Positions 30,289 to 41,700 of a stretch of DNA of 64,000 bases are shown here, in pieces. How positions within the stretch are numbered: position 1 is the stretch's first letter; each line of letters starts with the position of its first letter. Below the pieces are notes generated by a model. That model saw only the letters and a program-made list of their open reading frames with translations. It had not been told where the DNA came from and ran no database searches. The DNA is taken from positions 922,635 to 986,634 of the forward strand of contig CAXAMN010003113.1 of the NCBI GenBank assembly GCA_963970005.1, given 5' to 3'. The stretch comes from Durusdinium trenchii (lineage: Eukaryota; Sar; Dinophyceae; Suessiales; Symbiodiniaceae). Both the position numbers and the translations under genes were made by a program.

Positions 30289-31811
30289 CTCGGTTTGGCT
30301 GTCTTTGACCAGGTCTTTGTAGGTGAGTCTTCCCATTGGTCTTTGGGCCGGACACGTTAAATGTAGTGCTCATCTGACATGAACTCTGGCCGAAATAGTT
30401 TGATCCTTTGGGTGATTGAAACAATTTGGCTCTTTATACCATTGGTGTCAAAACGTGAACGAAGGAACGAGCAACTCGCGCATACTCAAGCTCACCTCAG
30501 AAAGGATGGGCAGTGATGCTAAAACAAATGCGCACTCAAAGCAACAGCAAGAACGATCTACAGTATCACTCTTATTAGGATAAATGTTCACATCTCAAGG
30601 CTGGATGACACCGATCTGCTGCATGAATGATCTGGCCCCAACAAGTCTCGGACTAAAGGCTTCGAACCAAAGACTTCCTTTCTCTTGGCCAAGTCTCGTT
30701 CCATGTCTCTCTTCGAGCAGCCTGGCCGAGACATCCCCAATGAAAGATGGGAAGAAAGGCACATATTTTTCAGTCTTGTGATCATCGCTGGAAGAAAGCT
30801 TATCCAATCCATAAATAACTTTAACATATCTTAACTATCTCGTACACATTACACTCATTACACATCTCCGGGACTGGAGCAAAGGCCTACCTTAGTCACA
30901 TGGATGGCGGCTATTCGATTGCGCAGCCTCTTGTCCGACGGTCAAAGTTTCACATACCAGTGCGATCATTGCAAGGATTAAGGGCATTTCTCCAAAGAAA
31001 CCACCGCTCTCTCTCCAAAGCCCCAGCCCCAAGGGTCAAACTCCACCCATTCATCAACCAAAAACAATAAACAAATCAGGAAGATTCAAGCCACAACCTA
31101 AGATTATTTGACCCAGGTCTCGGTCCAACCTATAAGTTCATAGACATCTTCAGAACAACATCAGTTTGGAGGGGAGAACGTCACATGAATGCTTAATGAT
31201 TTACTCTGACAAAAGAGAATTCGTGGGTGCTTTACTTTTTGATATCTTTGTTCTTTTGAAGCCATATGCTGGTGGAGCTCGCTGAAGTTGCAAATGAAAT
31301 TTGATGAACAACGAGTCGAGTCAAACTGTTTGAGTCATGATGCAGATTCATTTATACAGTAATTCGATCTTCACTGGCGGTTAATGCACACACCACTCAT
31401 CAGTCTTGGGTTGCACCCAACACTGCATTCCCCACATCCATTCCTTGGATTTGCTTTCCAACCTGGAAAACATATTCCGAAGGGGACTTCACCATAGGGA
31501 AACAGTGAAACATCACCATAAGACAAACTGCAGGATTCAGCGCTTCATGTCCACCCTGCCTCGGAGAGTGCTCCTTTCGACCGACCCACACGGCGATAGA
31601 ACCCTTAGCATCTAAACACTAGGAACCATACTTGCAAAGCAGTTGGTCTCATGTTTAGTCTGCAAAACTTGCGCCAACATGCAAAAACACAAAGAACAAT
31701 CCAGGCTGGACAGGCTGCGTCGTTCTCCGAACAAAAGTGGGCGTCCTCCGGCCATGGCAGCGTCTCGTTGCATCTGGCCGCTGGATGACACAAAAGGCCT
31801 GACACTCACAG

Positions 31812-31864
31812 CTGAAAATGCAAATCTGTCCCGAGCAATGGAAGAACCTGAGAGGGCAAACGAG
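31812..31864 (+). CDS. plus-strand coiled-coil exon candidate
   Basis: CTCACAG|CT acceptor and AACGAG|GTGAAT donor, phase 2 in and 0 out: ENANLSRAMEEPERANE. It resembles the B-slot peptide AANAKMEELERERIKAE, although on the opposite strand. The frame is open far upstream (31643 on, with MQKHKEQSRLDRLRRS). Could be an inverted relative or chance. Confidence 0.35.
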
Positions 31865-32328
31865 GTGAATATATCGAAAAAGGGCAGGTTGAGCCTAGAA
31901 CACCCTGGAAACCCTATCTCGATGTAAAGGAACTATGAACAGTGGTGAAACGTCCCGATTAGGTCTTAAAGGGATGCCTGACACTTTAGAGTTGAGGCTG
32001 TATCCTACCAGTCTTGTGGACAAAACAACCCAAAATGCTATCTCCGTTCAGCACCAGCGGACAAATTGCCTACTTTTCATTTTCCTACCGCTTATTCAAT
32101 ATGTCATACAATGCTTTTGTAATATATATACATATATGCGTTTGTTCCTAGCCGCTAGCCTTGGGGCGTCTATCGCAAGAAAAGCTTCAACCATGGATGA
32201 TTGTGTGCCGCATTCTTACTTGATCAACACACAGTCTCAAAAATTATTGGACGACACCTGCTTGACCCCAACGAACAAACTTTGCTGCAACCATGGTTGC
32301 CAAGTGGCTCTTGGTGCACTTGGTGTTC

Positions 32329-32385
32329 CTGGATGGTGGGGAGCTGTCCTTTCAACCCGATGCTGGGCCGTGGCCGCGTCAGCTC
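32329..32385 (-). CDS. candidate 57-nt exon downstream of the array
   Basis: CCGTGGAG|GAG acceptor and ATCCAG|GA donor, phase 0, exactly 19 codons: ELTRPRPSIGLKGQLPTIQ. It has the length and position of the A' slot of the tenth unit, but not its sequence (three prolines, no coiled coil). Possibly the exon that ends the array, or coincidence. Confidence 0.4.
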
Positions 32386-32734
32386 CTCCACGGACACGTG
32401 CCGTCATTAATTACACACACATGATTTTCCTATGTTTTCCTGAATTGGCCGCACGCTGACATGTTGCACTAGTCATGCCAAGCAAGCAGGACTAGGTCAT
32501 GATGAAACATGCTCCACCACGCAGAATTCTCAGTGTCCCAAGCCTTTGAGTCGCTTTGGGTGTCTTTAAATCTCACGCAAATCTGCCGACCAAATCCATA
32601 TAATATAGAACAAAACATGCAAAAAGCAACTGGGGAAACACTTAATTGTGTTTTTTCAATGTTTTTCCCAGGGGCGAAAACATCTTCGGGTGAAGGTCGC
32701 TTTTCTGCCGACCGAACCCGGGCGAACCACGGTC

Positions 32735-32782
32735 CTCCACTCGCCACTCTTGCTCCAGTTCTGCCAGCTTGGCATTCTCCGC
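32735..32782 (-). CDS. array exon 45: unit 10, slot B (48 nt)
   Basis: AENAKLAELEQEWRVE, one codon shorter than other B exons. GGCGCAG|GCG acceptor, GTGGAG|GA donor. Last exon of the recognisable array; A' and B' of this unit are not found in their usual form. Confidence 0.75.
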
Positions 32783-35700
32783 CTGCGCCCAAAGGAGTAT
32801 TCCAGGCAGTCTCTCGTCGGTGCATTTGGTCAGCACAAGCCACTGAACCAAATTTGGAAGTTCTACATATAGTCAGTCTATAGATGTCTATCACCCATGA
32901 GTCTAGCCCATGTCCATTGGTTTGGCAATGCTGGTGTTGGAACAGTGTTGTTAGCACTTCACTCACCGCTGCAAACATAGTAACATACTGCTGCATCCCG
33001 ACCTGCAGTTCTTCATCATTCTCAGATTGAGCTGCCGCCAGCTGTGCTCTGAATTTATCCTGGGAGTAGAGTAGGCAGTGACTGACAACATCTGATAACA
33101 TCATCTGCGTCTCTTGCCATCATCACAACATTGGCCGGGCCTGTTGTTCCAGCTCTTTTGCCTTCAACAACTTGACCTTCTCCTGAGTCAGAACCGCGGC
33201 GATTTGGAGTCTGCGCCAGCTGTGACTCTTGCTGGATGCAAACTCCAAACAGGTCCAAACATGCATTTTCGCGTCCGGGAAAAAAGCAGCCGTGTTCAAA
33301 GGCTTGCTTCCGTGGCCGGACGGCCATGGAGAAAGCGGTGCTGCTTTCGGTCTTCCCGTTTCGTGAGGCACGTGAACTGAAGCAAAATGCGAGAGAGTTC
33401 ATCTTTCAAGAGATACTGTAATTCATGAAGTGCTGCAATCAGCATCTTGCTTGACGCAACATGATGCCCATACAGATCCATACAGTATATATATAATATA
33501 TATATATATATATTTGCTTGCTCCTTCCATGCCAAGCACCGGACCTTTGCTCTGCTGCGCTCTTGCTCCAACTCTGCAATCTTGGCATTGGCGGCCTGGT
33601 GCGGGTGGGAGTTTCCACCGAATTGGTACCTTTCCAAGACCAAAAAAAGAAAACATCAAAAAGAAAACTACGTGAACCTCCATCTCTTCAGCCTTTGCCA
33701 CCCGCAATCTGATAGCTTCCTGGCCCGGCCGAAGCGGGCCCGATTTCAAAGCGGGAACCGTTGCTCCGTTGCTCCCCTTATACGGAGGGAACCTACCCAC
33801 AGCTCCGATTCGTCGCTCCGCACACCACCGGGGGCGGCACAGAAACCGGTACTGCGAAAAGCGCCGTCCTCAGCCTGGAGTCTGTCCCGCTCAAGCTCCG
33901 CTATCTTGGCATGGGCTGCCTGGCAAAGGGGATCTTTCAACAGGGTTTGATTGATGGTTTCATTGATTTGATTCAATTCTCAGAACTTGGAGGGCGTTGG
34001 TGTCAGAACTCCTGCGTCTCATCTTCTCCTCCATACACCGCTGTCCCGCCCTGTCCTGGAGTTCTTCATCATTCTCAGATTGAGCTGCGGCCAGCTGTGC
34101 TCTGAACTTCTCCTCCGCTTCCAGCCAGGCAAAGTGACACAACCGACTGCCCAAAGAAACAAAAGTGCATCAAAAGAGGTGTCTCCAGTCAATGCCTAAA
34201 AGATTGTCTTATAGCGCAGGAAAAAGGATCAACAGCTGCTGCTGACAACCCTAAATGCCCCTAACTCTATAACCATCTGCAACTCAAGCCTCAAGCCGCA
34301 GCAAAACAAAACAACTCCAAGGATTGGGCAGGCCTGCTGCTCCTGCTCTCTTGCTTTCAGGGAGCGGATTCTCGCCTGGCAGTGCATGATGTGATGACTA
34401 CGGTTGTGTGCTCTACTTATAGTGGATTGAGAGTAAATAGCACAATCCCCAGAAGGTTTATATGGACCCTCATGAAATCATCAGCACATCTTGGGGTGCA
34501 GTGCCATCGAACCTCTGAAACAACGCCCTCTCCTCCGCCCTTTGGCGCTCTTGCTCCAGCTCTGCCAGTTGGGTGACGTCGTCGTGCTCGGAGCGGCGGC
34601 TCTCCTCCAAATGGTTCATGGGGGATGGATAGACATGTGCTGTGAAGCCGTGACGGATGGATGGCTCTAATATAGTACCAGCCTTATCATTACCCTGCAC
34701 CTTGAAGCTCTGCTTGAATGTTTGGTTGAAAGTGGCTTCAAGTGCAGTCCGAAGCACCACAGTCCTCAGCCTTGATTCGTTCCCTCTCCAGTTCCTCCAT
34801 CTTGGCAGTGGCCGCCTGGCAAAAAATGTTCGGCAAGGATGTGCGAAATGTCTGGCCACTGCTTCGATTGGGGTAAGGCTTGATCCTAGCAGCCAGAAAA
34901 CATGTATGGTCACTTCGTACCTTCAGGGATGCTGACTCAACGTTGACAGCATACAAAAAACGATGCAAGACATTTGAATGCTCAAGCTACCCCAGCTTCA
35001 TGTTTTTGGTGACTGTGAAGAACATTGTCCGCGTGCCATGCGAATTCAACATCCTTCTGTCCTGGAGCTCTTTATCATTCTCAGATTGCGCTGCAGCCAG
35101 CTGTGCTCTGAACTGCTCCTTCGCCGCTGCAGGCCAGGCCAACATATAGCGAACCGTCACAAAAACAAATCAAAAAGTGTGTCAATCAATCCTATGATTC
35201 CTATGTATATAATTGTATATATATATATATATCATCCTGAATCCTATAAGTTGTGTTCTATCAAACAGGCCACCTGGACGTTTCCCCCGCAATCGGCACG
35301 ATGAAACAATCGTGAGACCTGCTGCTGCTGATCTCTTGCTTTCAGTGATCTGATCTTCGCCTGCAGCCACATGCATCATTTTTCATACTTACTCATCCAA
35401 CCAATGGCACGATCTTGACAGTCTCGATAAAAAAGAGCTCAGTTCTATGAGCTCTGCTAGAAGCTAGCTTGTTGGGCTTTACAATTTGCTGTGGCAACTT
35501 TGTGTTTGTTTTTGTGTGTTTCCTTACGTTTCCGTAATGATTTTGACCCAGTCCTCTGCCCTGCTGCGCTCTTCTTCCAGTTCTGCCATCTTGGCGTTGG
35601 CAGCCTGGCCAGCCAGCCCCCCACACGTCCCAGGTTTTGGACTGAAGATGAATGAAGCACCCTTGCACCTATCAAATGACATCAGTTACACAAAAACAAA

Positions 35701-38700
35701 CTTACTCCAGAAAACCAATTTGGTCATATGAACTTGAACCAGGTGCGATCATGGTCCATCATGGTCCTGTCACTGTTCGGGGGAGGCAGGTATCATCATC
35801 TCATCATGTGCAACTCATTCTTGCATGAAGACAGCGTGGTCGCCCGAGATGATTGCTTAAAATGTGCTTAGCAAATTTGGCCTCATTGCCACCTAGAGTT
35901 TGGGCAACTGCTTGCCGTACGGTATTGCAGGGATGCGCAGCATGGTCCAAACACATGTGAACAGTTCGTGCTCTGTTCGGTCGTCGGCCTGAGCCCAAGG
36001 GCTCAGCAAACCAAGGACACTCAGGTATCATCGTTTGACGTGTTTCATGCCGTTTCACGCCTGCACTTCTTCACGGTTCTTGTTTTGGGCATGGGCCAGC
36101 CGTGATTTGAAGCTCTCCTCCACAGAACCCAAGCTTTCTATAGCTGCGCTTCGTCGATCTCTGTTGTCGTGCGCCATGCAATATCCAAAATTATATGTCA
36201 GTCACACAATCCAACGACATTAAGTTGCAATACTGTGCTGTCTGATATTTCCAGCTCTCAACATCCGGCCGATACGACAACGCCCTCAAGCTCGTGAGAC
36301 GACGCTGTCCTCGGCTTTGATTCGCTCCCGCTCAAGCTCTTCCATCTTCGCATTGGCAGCCTTGAGAACCAACTCTGTCCATGGGTCAGTCAATCCTCCA
36401 ACCCCAACCTGTCCGTCCCCTGTCCTGGAGTTCATCATCATTCTCAGATTGAGCCGAGGCCAGCTGTGCTCTAAAGTTCTCCTTCCATGGCGGAGCAAGC
36501 GGGCGAATGTGAAGTGCGACTGCCAGAGTCATCAAGCCGAGCAGTTACAGCTGCACAAGCCGTTCGAGCCTGTTGCTGCTGCTCTTTGGCTTTCAGTGAC
36601 CTGATCCTGGCCTGCCAAAGGGTGCAGCAAAGTGCATCAGACGTGCAGGGTTGATTGGCTTTCTTCCCATTTCTCCCCATTTCTGCTTCAGGAAGACCTT
36701 GGTTATCTTCTTCATGATTGACAATTCATCAATCAAGATCCATCAGCATTTGGCCCCCGGTCCTCTGCCCTGCTGCGTTCTTGCAACAACTCTGCCATCT
36801 TGGCATTGGCAGCCTGAAGGCAAGGGACGCACAACGAAAGAACAAAAATGAACAACGTACATACTATAGTGAGGTATGTCAAAGTGAGCCAATGTCAGCC
36901 ATAATTCTCGTTCCAACATGTGGTCCAGTCACGTGGACAAACAACACTCTCAAGGTTCAGTTCTTGCTGGATGCACAGGCAAACACACAATCAAACTGCG
37001 TTTCACTGCGAACCTGCACTTCTTCATCGTTCTCGGATCGGGCATCAGCTAGCCGTAATCTGAAGCTCTCCTCCACGGCATTCAAGGGAAACAATCCAGC
37101 TTCAGTTTAAAATGATTAAACACTTGCGAGCGCTGAGAATGCAGTCCTCCGCCTTTATTCGTTCCCGCTCAAGTTCTTCCATCTTGGCATTTGCAGCCTG
37201 GTTTTGAAACATCTTTGCTTGGATGCGAATCAATTGTGGCGTGAGAAGTCACGAACCAAAAAGTCATTTGACCGCGTAAGTACTGTAGGTTCCCCTTAGA
37301 AAACAAACTCCCGTGCCGCATCGTCCGAAAATACAATTCTCCTGTGCTGTCCTGTCCTGGAGTTCTTCATCATTCTCAGATTGAGCTGCTGCTAGCTGTG
37401 CTTTGAAGCTCTCCTGCCAAGCTGGTTGCTTGAAAAGAAATTACATTTAGTCACACAGCCAAGGCAAACAAGGATTAAAGGTCCTCTCACAAACAGATAT
37501 GCTATCTCATTTGGAATGGTCAAAGCAAGAGAAAACAAAAATTGCCCTGCGACTTGGAATGCAATATTTGGAGCCTGTTGCTGCTGCTCTTTCGCTTTCA
37601 GCGACTTGATCCTTGCCTGCAACAATTTGCTCGACTCCGATTTCTGCTGGGTCTGGCTTTTGGTTCTCCATTGTTTTCTTGTGGTTTCGGTGCCAATCCT
37701 CTGCGCTTCTGCGTTCTTGCAATAGTTCTGCCATCTTGGCATTGGCAGCCTGACAAGGGGGACACAAAACACAGGTCAGGAAGGTATTGAACGTGCGGTC
37801 CAGTCGCATCCAAAAAGTAGGGTCAAACAAACAACACGCTCTCAAGGTTCAGTTCTTGATGGATGCAAACGCAAAAACATAATCAAACTGCACTTCATAC
37901 TGCCAACCTGCACTTCTTCATCGTTCTCTGATCGGGCTTCGGCTAGTTGTAGCCTCAAGCTCTCCTCCATCGCATTCTAAGGAGACAATCCAGCTGCACT
38001 TTACTATGTCGATTAAACACTTGTGAGCGCTGAGAATGCAGTCCTCTGCCTTTATTCGTTCCTGCTCAAGTTCTTCCATCTTGGCATTCGCGGCCTGGTA
38101 CTGAAACATCTTGGCGGTATGCTGTATGCTCAATAATCTTTGCATACCATACAGTGTAATTTTCCGTGCTGTCACCGCCCTGTCCTGGAGTTCTTCATCA
38201 TTTTCAGATTGAGCTGCGGCCAGCTGTACTCTGAAGCTCTCCTCCCATTGGTTGCTCTGAAGTGAGATTCACACGACAACGGCGCAGAACAAAGAACTTA
38301 TTTCAACAAAAGCACGCGCGCCGTACCGCATGGAATCGTCAAACGTGCAAACAACCACAGTGTTACCCATGTTGCCCTGCGACTTGCCCCTTGCCACAGT
38401 GAATGCAATATTTGGAGCCTGTTGCTGCTGCTCTTTCGCTTTCAGCGACTTGATCCTTGCCTGCGAATGATGGACGTGAGTATGGATGAGAAGCGTGGTG
38501 TGGGTCGCGCATGGTTGCACCAGCACACTCAAATTGCCTATGCATTTATATATATATGTACAGTATTGTACAGTCATAGTGCTTTTTCTCTGGTGCTTTT
38601 GGAACAGAAGGTTCATTCCCCGTCAATCCCAGTCCTCTGCCCTGGTACGTGCTTGCTCCAGCTCTGCCATCTTGGCGTTGGCCGCCTGACAAACTGGCAA

Positions 38701-41700
38701 AGCAAATGCATGCAAAGAAACATGGCGGGTGATTGGCATAAATAAAGGGTCGAGGCACACCACGCACATTCCAGTGGAGGTTCGAGCTAGCAAAGGAGAA
38801 ACAGTATGGTCTTTAGGGCAAAAGCGCGTCCTTTAGCCAAAGGCAAGAATGAACAGCTACTCAATGAGACAGTTTGACCAAGCGTCCTGCACTTCTTCAT
38901 CGTTCTCTGATCGGGCATCGGCTAGCTGTAGCCTGAAACTCTCCTTCACGGCATTCCAAGAACAGAATCAGGCGGTAATTAATTGTATGCTGCGCTATAT
39001 ATCGCGGCTAAGGCAGTCTTCTGCCTTTCTTCGTTCCCGCTCAAGTTCTTCCATCCTGACATTGGCTGCCTGGCAGGATGCAAATCAAATGTGGTTTGCA
39101 TGTTTGCATACCATATGTAGTCTAGTTGATTACATTGACCGCTTAGTTACTGTAGGTTCGCCTTAGACAACAAACTCCCGTGCCACATCGTCCGAAAATA
39201 TAATTCTCCCGTGCTGTCCCGCCCTCTCCTGGAGTTCTTCATCATTCTCAGATTGAGCTGCTGCTAGCTGTGCTTTGAAGCTCTCCTGCCAAGCGAGTTG
39301 CGTGAAAAAACATGCCATTTAGTCACACAGCCAAGGCAAAAAATGATTAAAGGTCCTCTCACACACAAAAAAAACACAAACATATGCGCTGCTATCTCAT
39401 TTGGAATGGGTCAAAGCAAGAGAAAAAAAGTTGCCCTGGGACTTGGAATGCAATATTTGGAGCCTGTTGCTGCTGCTCTTTCGCTTTCAGCGACTTGATC
39501 CTTGCCTGCAAATGGTGGGCGTGAGCATGGGTGAGAAGCGTGGTGTGGGTTGCGCATGGTTGCACCAGCACACTCAAATTGCCTATGCATTTATATATAT
39601 ATATATATGTACAGTCATAGTGCTTTTTCTCTGGTGCTTTTGGAGCAGAAGGTTCATTCCCCGTCAATCCCAGTCCTCTGCCCTGGTACGTGCTTGCTCC
39701 AGCTCTGCCATCTTGGCGTTGGCCGCCTGACAAACTGGCAAAGCAAATGCATGCAAAGAAACATGGCGGGTGATTGGCATAAATAAAGGGTCGAGGCACA
39801 CCACGCACATTCCAGTGGAGGTTGGAGCTAGCAAAGGAGAAACAGTATGGTCTTTTAGGAAAAAGCACGTCCTTTAGCCAAAGGCAGGAATGAACAGCTA
39901 CTCAATGAGACAGTTTGACCAAGCGTCCTGCACTTCTTCATCATTCTCAGATTGGGCACCAGCTAGACGCAATCTGAAGCTCTCCTGCAGCTCGTTCTTC
40001 GATGAATCAATGGCTGTAGTATTATTTTGAGGCTTCCCGGGATTCGTCTCTGCTCACGTCTCTGATGCTCTCAAATTGGCGAAAACAACCTGCTGATCTC
40101 GAACCCCTCGATGGCTGGAACCCCTCAGTCCTCGGCTTTGACTCGCTCCCGCTCAAGCTCTTCCATCTTGGCATTGGCGGCCTGAAGCAGCCGCAGTCTA
40201 ACACAGTTATATAAAGAGGATCGATAAGGAGCCGTCCTCTGAATGGCCGTATTTGACTTGCTTCAAAAAATGTTCAACAATGGGATATCCTGATGGCTCC
40301 AAGCACAATAGAATGGTCGTTTGTGGTAGTCGCCTGGATCACTTAAGTTCAAATGTGAAATCTTACAACTCCGCCCCCCCCCCCAAAAAAAAAAACAAGA
40401 CGCACACACACACAACATCCAACACCAAACAATGGCACAGCTCGTATGACAATACACCTGCTTGCCAAAGCACATGAATCTGCTTACCCCCACCGGAACT
40501 TCGAGAACACGCTTCAAGCAAATGAAGACTTGCAGCACTCTCGAAAACCCATCAAACCGTACAAACCAAGTGAAGCTCAATGTGTGTTCTTCACCAACAT
40601 GTCACAACGATGAGTATGAGTGCATGCTCATGTCGCACTCATGTCCTCCTAGCTGGAATTGGGCTCTGCGGATGCGACACATCGTTGCACTGACCGGCCC
40701 TGTGGATCTGAAGAGCCAGATGTGCGTTTGAAACTGCGGCAAAACGATTGTAGCAACTCTAGGTCAGTCAATCCTCCAACCCCAACCTGTCCGTCCCCTG
40801 TCCTGGAGTTCTTCCTCATTCTCAGATTGGGCGGCGGCCAGCTGTGCCCTGAACTTCTCCTCCAATGGGCAATGGCCAACGCACCGCCAGCAAGAATGAA
40901 ACTCAACTGTTGGAACGCTTATTGTGTCCATGTCGATCCATCAAAGCTCACTCAGCATTTCAAACGGTACTACGCTGGAAGATGCTGGAAGCAATGGCCA
41001 CGTCTTGTAACGTTTTGTTGCTTGGCCTGCTGCTGGTGCTCTTTAGCTTTCAGCGACAAGATCCTTGCCTGCCAGGGTGTGCAGCGTACGAATTGGGCAA
41101 ACACCCATATTTATATACCATCTATATCCATCTATGAGAGAGCTTCATGCAAATCTGGACGGGCTCCAGTCCTCTGCTTTGATGCGCTCCTGCTCGAGCG
41201 CCGCCATCTTGGCATTGGCCGCCTGGTCGAAGTCACGCCATGCTTGTTGAATGTATGCGGTAGTGGAGCTTGAACTGTCCAACAACTCACACACTCTTCC
41301 GCTAAGGACTCTTGTTCGAGATTCATCCGCGCCACATGGGTTCAAGCTCGGATGTTTTTCGATCCCAAGTGTTTTGGAAGGCAGCTGAGAAAACACTTGA
41401 AGGGCCACACAGATTGGTCAACTTGTTCATGGCCCCGGCTTAGCCAGTGCCCATGAGAGCTGCAAGTGCCCTTGAGAGCTGCCGGCCGTCTCACCTCGAC
41501 TTCCTCATCATTCTCTGCATGGGCTGCAGCCAGCTGCGATCGGAAGTTCTCCTGGAAGCCGATGTGTAAAGCGACTGTTGAACTCAACCATTCGATAGTC
41601 TTGACCAATTCAACTTGGAAGCATCAACATGTATCAACATGTAAAATCAGCAGCACAATGCAGCACATCTGCAAGCCAAAACTGATAACTTGTCTTGAAG

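Larger units (their letters stand above)
38405..38899. repeat. duplicated segment, copy 1
   Basis: About 0.5 kb nearly identical to 39450-39940, covering exons 18-19 with their introns (shared text around TGGCAAAGCAAATGCATGCA and GAATGAACAGCTACTCAATG). Identity ends inside exon 17. A TA microsatellite differs in length between the copies, explaining most of the offset change (1045 versus 1041 bp). Confidence 0.8.
39450..39940. repeat. duplicated segment, copy 2
   Basis: Counterpart of 38405-38899 about 1.04 kb away, covering exons 13-14. The two copies differ by only scattered substitutions and the length of a TA run, so the exchange is recent. Confidence 0.8.

Noticed and set aside
33678..33719. 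Reading array exon 41 as a K-slot exon because it is 42 nt long
   Set aside because: Residue alignment (E-x-x-R-L-R-x-A-x-A...E-E) and its position between B and B' identify it as an A' exon with a five-residue deletion.
40659..41273. 204-codon plus-strand open frame
   Set aside because: It runs antisense over array exons 8, 9 and 10, whose minus-strand coding is certain from repetition. The plus frame is a shadow.
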